Source of the DNA: Chloroflexota bacterium
GTDB lineage: Bacteria; Chloroflexota; Anaerolineae; Fen-1058
Length of the DNA: 8,080 nucleotides
Reading direction: 5' to 3'
Assembly: GCA_016219235.1 (NCBI GenBank)
Contig: JACRBO010000442.1
Location: forward strand, 1 to 8,080
Shown here piece after piece: positions 1 to 5,034 of this stretch. Every line of letters starts with the position of its first letter. Position 1 is the first letter of the stretch. A model generated the notes under the pieces. The model was given only the letters and a program-made list of their open reading frames with translations, did not search any database and was not told the DNA's origin. The translations under genes and the position numbers were made by a program.

Positions 1-1
1 A

Positions 2-1228
2 GGAGAGGGGGAGCGCGCGCAACCGCGTGGGGGTGAGGCTATTCGCCACGCGTTCGTGATCGGCGCACGCGCGGCCGACATCAGTTTGATCGAAGGCAAT
101 CACGCCTTGTTCGACGACAGCGTCGACGAAGACGGGCGCGATAGCACAGCATCACTCTCACGGATGTTATCGCACACGCCGATCGTGCTGGTGATCAACG
201 CCGCGCGCATGGGCCGCAGCGTCGCCGCCCTGGTGCGCGGCTTTCAGACGTTCGAGCCGGACACGAATATCGCCGCTGTGATCCTGAACAACGTCGGCAA
301 CCCGCGCCACGAACGCAAATTGCGTGACGCCATCGAACGCTACTGCGGAATCCCGGTGTTGGGCGCTTTGCCGCACAACGAGGCCCTCGTCATTCCCGAT
401 CGACATCTTGGCCTCGTGCCGCGCGGTGAAAACGATCAACTCGTGCCCGCGATCGCGGCCTGCCAACGCGCCGCCGAGGATCACATCGATCTCGATCGCG
501 TGTTAGCCCTCGCCTGCAGCGCTCCACTATTTCCGATGGAGACGCTTCATTCCAACTTCCAACCTCCAACCTCCAACCTCCAGATCGGCGTCATCCGCGA
601 TCGCGCTTTCTCGTTTTATTATCCTGAAAACTTCGAGGCGCTTGAAAACGCCGGGGCGCAGCTGGTCTTCATCGACGCGCTCAACGATGCGCGGCTGCCG
701 GACATTCACGCGCTCTACATCGGCGGCGGCTTCCCTGAAATGTTTATGGACGAATTGGCGGCTAATCGATCGCTGCGCCAGAGTCTGCGCGACGCGATCG
801 AACGTGGTCTGCCGGTATACGCTGAATGCGGCGGGCTGATGTACCTCTCGCGCCGCATCGTGTGGGGTGATCGTTCAGCTGAGATGGTGGGTGCGCTGCC
901 CTACGACGTGGAGATGATGGATCGACCGCAAGGGCACGGCTATGTGATCGCCGAAGTCGTGGACGAGAATCCGTTCCTGCCCAAAGGCACGGTGCTGCGC
1001 GGTCACGAGTTTCATCATTCGCGGTTGATTAACGTCGATTCTTCTTTGCGAACGGCTTACGCTTTGACGCGCGGCAACGGGATTAGCGAAAAGCGTGATG
1101 GCCTGATCTATCGCAGCGTACTCGCCGGTTACATGCACTTACACGCGGCGGGCGCGCCCGGTTGGGCCGAGGCGCTCGTCGGGCGTGCCCGAGTTTACGC
1201 GAACGAGGTGGCTCATGCCACTGTATGA
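2..1228 (+). CDS. Cobyrinate a,c-diamide synthase-family amidase (CbiA/CobB/DsrN type), 5' partial
   Basis: ATP- and glutamine-dependent amidase family that converts carboxylates of a cobyrinate or siroheme-type macrocycle to amides in the cytoplasm. The frame is open to the window edge, so the gene starts upstream and the P-loop is not visible. The GTG at base 56 is only an internal codon. Residues below are counted from base 56. The BioD-like ATPase half shows LIEGNHALFDD (11-21; the family usually has GLFDG), a conserved LVINAARMGRS stretch (45-55) and PDRHLGLVPRGE (114-125). The glutaminase half starts near 176 and has RDRAFSFYYPENFE, YIGGGFPE, the nucleophile Cys258 in AECGGLMYL, RPQGHGY, RGHEFHHS and the C-terminal GYMHLH. 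A heptamer repeat encodes the linker between the halves. It overlaps the next gene by 14 bases. The substrate is undecided: cobyrinate, siroheme (DsrN) or Ni-sirohydrochlorin. The family call is firm. Confidence 0.9.
   Translation, partial: GEGERAQPRGGEAIRHAFVIGARAADISLIEGNHALFDDSVDEDGRDSTASLSRMLSHTPIVLVINAARMGRSVAALVRGFQTFEPDTNIAAVILNNVGNPRHERKLRDAIERYCGIPVLGALPHNEALVIPDRHLGLVPRGENDQLVPAIAACQRAAEDHIDLDRVLALACSAPLFPMETLHSNFQPPTSNLQIGVIRDRAFSFYYPENFEALENAGAQLVFIDALNDARLPDIHALYIGGGFPEMFMDELAANRSLRQSLRDAIERGLPVYAECGGLMYLSRRIVWGDRSAEMVGALPYDVEMMDRPQGHGYVIAEVVDENPFLPKGTVLRGHEFHHSRLINVDSSLRTAYALTRGNGISEKRDGLIYRSVLAGYMHLHAAGAPGWAEALVGRARVYANEVAHATV
551..582 (+). repeat. Heptanucleotide tandem repeat (TCCAACC, about 4.6 copies) inside the amidase gene
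   Basis: The sequence runs TCCAACT, then TCCAACC three times, then TCCA: four full units and a partial one, with a single T/C difference in the first. It is read in frame as a Ser/Asn/Pro/Gln-rich linker between the ATPase and glutaminase halves of the amidase. Seven is not a multiple of three, so gain or loss of one unit would shift the frame; three units would restore it. Confidence 0.9.
1205..1210 (+). promoter_or_regulatory. Ribosome binding site for the FmdB-family gene
   Basis: GAGGTG lies 4 bases before the ATG at 1215, inside the 3' end of the amidase gene. It supports starting at MPLYEFHC, where FmdB-family proteins begin, rather than at a start ten codons upstream. Confidence 0.6.
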
Positions 1229-1460
1229 ATTCCATTGCGCGACTTGCAATCAATCGTTTGAGATTCAGCGCAAGATGAGTGACAGCCTGTCGTCGGTCGA
1301 ATGTCCAACCTGTCATGGCGGCAACGTGCAGCGCATCTTCACGCCCATCGCGGCGTTCAGCGGTTCAGGTGGACAGCGTGTGGCCGTAGGCGGCAGCTCG
1401 GGCTGTGCAGGCTGCGCAACGTCATCGTGTGCGGGTTGCGCGAGTGCGCGGCGGAACTGA
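1215..1460 (+). CDS. FmdB-family zinc-ribbon protein
   Basis: An 81-residue protein of the FmdB/CxxC regulatory family, whose molecular role is not established. The start MPLYEFHC is the family's characteristic N-terminus. Cys8/Cys11 and Cys30/Cys33 form two CxxC knuckles that would hold one zinc in a rubredoxin-like ribbon. A Gly/Ser-rich linker follows, and the tail has two more CAGC pairs (Cys64/67 and Cys72/75), which many family members also carry. It overlaps the upstream amidase gene by 14 bases, and its TGA stop shares a base with the hemA ATG, so all three are probably translated in a coupled way. Its place between two tetrapyrrole genes suggests, without proving, a role in metal or cofactor handling or in regulating the operon. 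The family name from formamidase regulation should not be taken as function. Confidence 0.88.
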   Translation: MPLYEFHCATCNQSFEIQRKMSDSLSSVECPTCHGGNVQRIFTPIAAFSGSGGQRVAVGGSSGCAGCATSSCAGCASARRN

Positions 1461-2731
1461 TGAATGACTTGCTGCTGGTCGGCGTCAATCACAAAGGTGC
1501 CCCGGTCGAAGTGCGCGAGCGATTGGCTTTCACGCCCGATCACAGCCACGACGCTTTGCCGCGACTCATTCAACGTCTTGCGTGTGACGGGGCCGAGGCC
1601 GTCATCCTGTCGACGTGCAATCGCACCGAGTTGTACATTTACGCCGATGATCTCGATCGGGCCGCAACGATCGCGCAAGACCTGCTGGCCGATCACAGCC
1701 GGTTATCGCGGGATGAGTTGAAGACGGTGCTGTACTTCAAACGCGAGTCCGACGCCGCTCATCATCTGCTGCGCGTGGCCGCCGGGCTCGATTCGTTGGT
1801 GGCCGGTGAAAACGAGATTCTCGGGCAGGTAAAGACAGCGTGCGAACTGGCGCACGAGGCGGCAACTACCGGCCCGATTTTGTCCGCGCTGTTCCGATCG
1901 GCCATTCAAGCCGGCAAGCGCGTGCGCACCGAAACTGATCTCGGTCGAACGGCCTTGTCCGTTGCCACGGTCGTCGTCGATTTAGCCGGGGAGTTGTTTG
2001 GTTCGCTGCATCAGCGCACAGCGCTGTTGATTGGCGCAGGCAAGATGAGTTCGATCACGGCGCGGGCGCTGGTGAAGGCGGGGCTGCGCTGCGTGCTGGT
2101 CGCCAATCGCACCTTCGATCGCGCGCAGAAACTCGCCGTCGAGTTGAAGGGACGAGCCGTCCACTTTGACGCACTGGCCGACAGCTTGATCGACGCCGAC
2201 ATCGTGATCTGCTCGACGGGTGCGCCGCACGTCGTGCTGCATTGTGAAGCGGTCGAGCGCGCCATGCAGGCTCGATCGCAGCAGCCCATGCTGATCGTCG
2301 ATCTGGCCGTGCCGCGCGACGCCGATCCGCCGATCGGCGCGTTGCCCAACGTGCGATTGACCAACATCGACGACCTGGAATCGATCGTGCGCGTCAAACA
2401 TCCGCTGACCCTTGAAGTACGCGAACAGGCCGAAGCGATCGTCGCCGCCGAGTTGGCCGAATTCGATCGGTGGCGGGCAAGCCGCTCGAGTGCGCCGACG
2501 ATTCAGGCTTTGCAGGCCAAAGCGCATACGATCTCCCAACGCGAGATCGATCATACCTTGCGGCGATTGAACGATTTGACGCCGGAACAGCAGCAGGCGA
2601 TCCAGATCATGGGTGAAGCGATCGCGAACAAACTGCTGCGCGATCCGATCCTGCTTCTCAAGCAGCCGCCGCCGACGATGACGCGGGCGGAATGGACGAG
2701 CGTGATCGCGACAGTGTTCGGCTTGAATTGA
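1460..2731 (+). CDS. hemA: Glutamyl-tRNA reductase
   Basis: Catalyses NADPH-dependent reduction of glutamyl-tRNA(Glu) to glutamate-1-semialdehyde, the first committed step of C5-pathway tetrapyrrole synthesis, in the cytosol. The protein has 423 residues, the usual family length. The N-terminal catalytic domain (about 1-155) has the start LLLVGVNHKGAP, nucleophile Cys53 in STCNRTELY, and the family signature around 101-124 (HLLRVAAGLDSLVAGENEILGQ, split here: HLLRVAAGLDS then LVAGENEILGQ). The NADPH domain (about 165-310) has IGAGKMS at 191-197 and VANRTFDRAQKLA. DLAVPRDADP follows at 281-290. The C-terminal helical dimerisation domain is about 320-405, including IMGEAIANKLLRDP. The start at 1460 was chosen because homology begins there and it overlaps the previous stop by one base; the Shine-Dalgarno sequence is weak, which fits coupling. 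The open frame upstream to 1301 has no homology. Confidence 0.97.
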   Translation: MNDLLLVGVNHKGAPVEVRERLAFTPDHSHDALPRLIQRLACDGAEAVILSTCNRTELYIYADDLDRAATIAQDLLADHSRLSRDELKTVLYFKRESDAAHHLLRVAAGLDSLVAGENEILGQVKTACELAHEAATTGPILSALFRSAIQAGKRVRTETDLGRTALSVATVVVDLAGELFGSLHQRTALLIGAGKMSSITARALVKAGLRCVLVANRTFDRAQKLAVELKGRAVHFDALADSLIDADIVICSTGAPHVVLHCEAVERAMQARSQQPMLIVDLAVPRDADPPIGALPNVRLTNIDDLESIVRVKHPLTLEVREQAEAIVAAELAEFDRWRASRSSAPTIQALQAKAHTISQREIDHTLRRLNDLTPEQQQAIQIMGEAIANKLLRDPILLLKQPPPTMTRAEWTSVIATVFGLN

Positions 2732-2735
2732 CCGA

Positions 2736-2765
2736 TTGCAAGGGGTGACGTGGCTGCGGTACAAT
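2736..2765 (+). promoter_or_regulatory. Candidate sigma70-type promoter for the SRPBCC gene
   Basis: TTGCAA (2736-2741) and TACAAT (2760-2765) are separated by 18 bases, in the 68-base gap between hemA and the next gene. The -10 is 34 bases before the ATG. No hairpin terminator follows hemA, so read-through from the upstream operon is also possible. The call rests on consensus match only. Confidence 0.45.
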
Positions 2766-2799
2766 ACGGATTGATTCCAGAGGAGATCACGCCGTCGTC

Positions 2800-3408
2800 A
2801 TGCGGACCTGTAAAGTCGTCGAATCGATCGAGATTGATGCGCCGCGCGCGGAAGTGTTCGACATCGTCACACATCGCGTGCGCCGCTTTCAACTCAGCCC
2901 GTTGTGGGGCGTGGCCAACGTCGTGTACATCGATCCCGACTGGCCGCAAGTGGGCGCGTGCTATGAAGTGGAGTTGAAGGACAGCGCCAGCACGAAGTAC
3001 GACACAGTCGTCGCCGCTTTCGTGCCGGATCAGAAATTCGCCTACGACCTGACGGCTGAACGGCAAACGCGCGTTACGTGGACAGTGCAGGATGTGCTGC
3101 GCGGCGAGCAGACCGCCACGCGGCTGATTTACGAAGAAGAGTTTCTGGCCGAAGAAACTGAAAGCGACGAGTTCACGCAGTCGGTGCGCAAGATCGTCAA
3201 GCAGTGGCTGACGAACATCAAAGTGTACGCGGGCTTGCGCGGCAATTGGGGACGGCGCGTGTTGCGCCGCTTCGCCGATTGGTATTTGAAGCTGCGGCCC
3301 GATCAGCGCCGTGTCGTCGGGATGCTGGTCGGTATGCAGATCATCACCATCATTACCTTCATTCTGGCGGCGCTGGGCATTGGCCTGATGCGGCTGTTGT
3401 TTGGCTAA
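2800..3408 (+). CDS. SRPBCC/START-like (polyketide cyclase-type) protein with C-terminal membrane anchor
   Basis: A 202-residue protein. Residues 4-140 fit the SRPBCC helix-grip fold: an opening strand and helix (VVESIEIDAPRAEVFDIV), then a long alternating strand region (about 40-115) with WGVANVVYIDPDWPQVG and TWTVQDVL, then an amphipathic helix (about 122-145). A basic stretch (RGNWGRRVLRRF) is followed by one strongly hydrophobic segment at about 172-199, a tail anchor that would leave the domain cytoplasmic. Such domains bind hydrophobic ligands; nothing here identifies one. An AGAGGAG-type site lies about 14 bases before the ATG, which is rather long. It has its own candidate promoter, faces the minus-strand genes tail to tail, and is followed by a strong hairpin. 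Its position after hemA may be incidental. Confidence 0.75.
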   Translation: MRTCKVVESIEIDAPRAEVFDIVTHRVRRFQLSPLWGVANVVYIDPDWPQVGACYEVELKDSASTKYDTVVAAFVPDQKFAYDLTAERQTRVTWTVQDVLRGEQTATRLIYEEEFLAEETESDEFTQSVRKIVKQWLTNIKVYAGLRGNWGRRVLRRFADWYLKLRPDQRRVVGMLVGMQIITIITFILAALGIGLMRLLFG

Positions 3409-3412
3409 GCGC

Positions 3413-3469
3413 TGCAGCGGATAGACAACGAACACATGCACCGCATGTGTTCGTTGTCTATCTGTTGCA
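3413..3469. terminator. Long hairpin between convergent genes (27-bp stem, 3-base loop)
   Basis: Arms 3420-3439 and 3443-3462 are perfect 20-base reverse complements around the loop ACC. The pairing continues outward another 7 base pairs with two G-U wobbles (3413-3419 with 3463-3469). It sits between the stop at 3408 (plus strand) and the stop at 3479 (minus strand), where a two-way terminator would be expected. No T run follows on either strand, so it is not a textbook intrinsic terminator. A dispersed palindromic repeat or RNase III-type processing hairpin is an alternative. Confidence 0.6.
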
Positions 3470-3478
3470 CAGGTATGC

Positions 3479-4276
3479 TTACGGCTCGTAACAACATCGA
3501 AAGCCCGTGTCGTCGCTGCGATGCATCGGCGCGGCCCAGCTGCGATAGGCGCAGCGGCTCTGCAATTTGGATTCGCGCCACGACCCGCCCCGGATGCACG
3601 ACTTGCCCCACGATGCCTCATCGGCCTGCGGATTGGATGTGCCACCCATGTCACGCTGTTTGGGCAACAGGTGATCTTCGTTCAACTCATACACGATCGC
3701 TTCGCGGCCATCCGCCGGATCGTAGGGATACTGATTGAACAACGACGAACACCACTCCTGCACATTGCCGGCCGTGTCGGCCACACCGTAGGGACTGTCG
3801 CCCTGCGGCGAGAATTGCCCGACGGCTGACGGGCCGCCAATCTTCGCTTCGGCGTTGTTGCAGCGGCCAGGCTCCCAGCGATTGCCCCACGGATATACCC
3901 GCCCGTCGCTGCCGCGCGCCGCCTTCTCCCATTCGGCCTCGGTTGGTAATCGCACCGGCTTGTCCAACGCTTGACCTGCCCAGCGGCAGAACGCAATCGC
4001 ATCGGCGTAGGAGACGCCCACAACGGGCAGCTGTTCTTTGCCCGCCGGAAGTTGTCCATTCGCCCAGAACAACGGCGCGCGATGGCCGGTGGCTTCGACG
4101 AACTGCGTGTATTGAGCATTTGTCACCGGTTGCCGCATCACATGGAAATCGCTGACATTCAAGTAGTGCAGCGGCATCTCGTCGAGCTGCGCATCGCGAT
4201 CGGCCGCCGGATCGCTGCCGATCTTGAATTCACCCGCGGGGATCAGTACAAAATCGAGGTTGAGATCGTTCGGCAT
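3479..4276 (-). CDS. SUMF1/FGE-fold protein lacking the FGE catalytic cysteines
   Basis: A 265-residue protein spanning one complete formylglycine-generating-enzyme (SUMF1) domain. Seen in order: FVLIPAGEFKIGSD (9-22), PVTNAQYTQFV (50-60), PVVGVSYADAIAFCRWAG (84-101), RLPTEAEWEKAARG (109-122), YPWGN (128-132), YGVADTAGNVQEW (163-175), RGGSW (229-233), RCAYR (241-245) and the closing GFRC (258-261). True FGE has two copper-binding cysteines between GGS and RCAAR; here that stretch is RESKLQS, three residues shorter and without cysteine, so sulfatase activation is unlikely. A role as a structural or binding module, or another SUMF1-family chemistry, remains open. The start at 4276 has AGGAG six bases upstream and homology beginning at once; a GTG 33 codons upstream lies in the repeat. 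Probably the last gene of the kinase-regulator operon. Confidence 0.87.
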   Translation of the reverse strand: MPNDLNLDFVLIPAGEFKIGSDPAADRDAQLDEMPLHYLNVSDFHVMRQPVTNAQYTQFVEATGHRAPLFWANGQLPAGKEQLPVVGVSYADAIAFCRWAGQALDKPVRLPTEAEWEKAARGSDGRVYPWGNRWEPGRCNNAEAKIGGPSAVGQFSPQGDSPYGVADTAGNVQEWCSSLFNQYPYDPADGREAIVYELNEDHLLPKQRDMGGTSNPQADEASWGKSCIRGGSWRESKLQSRCAYRSWAAPMHRSDDTGFRCCYEP

Positions 4277-4282
4277 GATACG

Positions 4283-4287
4283 CTCCT
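4283..4287 (-). promoter_or_regulatory. Ribosome binding site for the SUMF1-fold gene
   Basis: On the minus strand AGGAG stands 6 bases before the ATG at 4276. This strong site decides between that ATG and the upstream GTG at 4375. Confidence 0.75.
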
Positions 4288-4307
4288 GATAAAGATTTGG
4301 AATTGGG

Positions 4308-4382
4308 GGTAGGGGCGAGGCTGGCCCTCGCCAACTTGCCATATCGACTAAGACGAGGGCGAGGGCACGCTTCACCCCTACC
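4308..4382. repeat. Imperfect long inverted repeat (25-base arms), dispersed-palindrome type
   Basis: The left arm, 4308-4332 (GGTAGGGGCGAGGCTGGCC, then CTCGCC), and the reverse complement of 4358-4382 match at 21 of 25 bases. The arms are separated by 25 bases. The left arm also contains a small 7-bp inverted repeat (GGCGAGG/CCTCGCC). It fills most of the 101-base gap between the response regulator and the SUMF1 gene, and its right end holds the regulator's TAG stop. In RNA it could fold and separate expression of the two genes. From memory, similar GTAGGGGCGA palindromes recur in several Chloroflexota and other genomes; not verified here. Confidence 0.7.
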
Positions 4383-5034
4383 TTGAATCGACATCAAACA
4401 GATGATGCCGGGTGACGTAGCGCAGCATCTCCACGCTGTTGTGCAGGCCGAGTTTCGACATGATGTTGCTGCGATGCACGGAGACGGTCTTGGGGCTGAT
4501 GCTCAGCTGGTGGGCGATTTCCTTGTTGCTCTTGCCCTCGACAACCAGCCGCAGAACGTCGCGTTCGCGCTCGGTCAGCGCCGGCGCGCTGTCGCGGTCG
4601 GCTGTGTCCTTGTGCGTGTAATCCTCAAGGACCCGCCGCGTGATGCTGGGGGCCAGATACACCCCCTGTTCGTCCACCTGGCGGAGCGCCATGATGACTT
4701 CGTGACCACCCGATCGTTTCAGCACGTAGCCCGACGCGCCGGCCTGCAACAACGGTCCCACGTATTCGCGGTCGTCGTGCTGGGTCAAGATCAACACTTT
4801 GACGTCCGGGTATTGTTGTTTGATCAGGCGCGTGGCCTGGATGCCGTCCAGCTCCGGCATCGCGACATCCATCAGCACGATGTCGGGCCTGAGCTCAGCC
4901 ACGCGCGCCAAAGCTTCGCGGCCGTTGCCGGCTTCGCCCACGACGCGGATGTCGTCCTGGCGTTCCAGCAGTGTTCGAATACCATCCCGCAGGATGGCAT
5001 GATCGTCGCAGATCAACACTCGAATCTCAGGCAT
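4378..5034 (-). CDS. NarL/FixJ-family response regulator (REC plus LuxR-type HTH)
   Basis: A 218-residue cytoplasmic transcription regulator, presumably phosphorylated by the kinase encoded just upstream. The receiver domain (about 4-120) has the acidic pair Asp10-Asp11, phosphoacceptor Asp56 in DIVLMDVAMPELDG, Thr84 in LILTQHDD and Lys106 in GYVLKR, so all switch residues are present. A linker (about 133-152) leads to a LuxR/GerE helix-turn-helix (about 153-212): LTERERDVLRLVVEGKSNKE, then IAHQLSISPKTVSVHRSNI. The start at 5034 was chosen for homology (MPEIRVLICDDH); AAGGAA lies 9 bases upstream within the kinase gene. It overlaps the kinase stop by 8 bases, which indicates translational coupling. 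Its TAG stop lies inside the right arm of the inverted repeat at 4308-4382, so its last residues may have been set by arrival of that element. Target genes are unknown; the operon itself is a natural candidate. Confidence 0.96.
   Translation of the reverse strand: MPEIRVLICDDHAILRDGIRTLLERQDDIRVVGEAGNGREALARVAELRPDIVLMDVAMPELDGIQATRLIKQQYPDVKVLILTQHDDREYVGPLLQAGASGYVLKRSGGHEVIMALRQVDEQGVYLAPSITRRVLEDYTHKDTADRDSAPALTERERDVLRLVVEGKSNKEIAHQLSISPKTVSVHRSNIMSKLGLHNSVEMLRYVTRHHLFDVDSR

Noticed and set aside
1301..1459. An upstream start at 1301 for hemA
   Set aside because: The extra 53 codons overlap the zinc-ribbon gene out of frame and precede the conserved HemA N-terminus.
1982..2764. A 260-codon minus-strand frame within hemA
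   Set aside because: It is antisense to an unmistakable glutamyl-tRNA reductase and has no homology that I recognise.
2732..2799. A riboswitch or attenuator between hemA and the SRPBCC gene
   Set aside because: The gap is only 68 bases and contains no stable hairpin or known aptamer core.
3410..3419. The 10-base palindrome CGCTGCAGCG next to the hairpin as a separate operator
   Set aside because: It partly overlaps the outer stem and short palindromes of this composition are common in GC-rich DNA; nothing else supports an operator.
2551..3654. A 367-codon open frame on the minus strand across the end of hemA, the SRPBCC gene and the hairpin
   Set aside because: It is antisense to two well-supported genes, has no recognisable domain, and its composition (rich in Arg, His, Ala) is that of a shadow frame in GC-rich DNA.
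4277..4375. A GTG start at 4375 extending the SUMF1 protein by 33 residues
   Set aside because: The extension is translated from the inverted repeat, is Pro/Ala-rich without homology, and a strong AGGAG site precedes the ATG at 4276.
4277..4377. A promoter for the SUMF1 gene in the regulator-SUMF1 gap
   Set aside because: No convincing pair of -35 and -10 elements could be found on the minus strand; only the inverted repeat and the ribosome binding site are supported.
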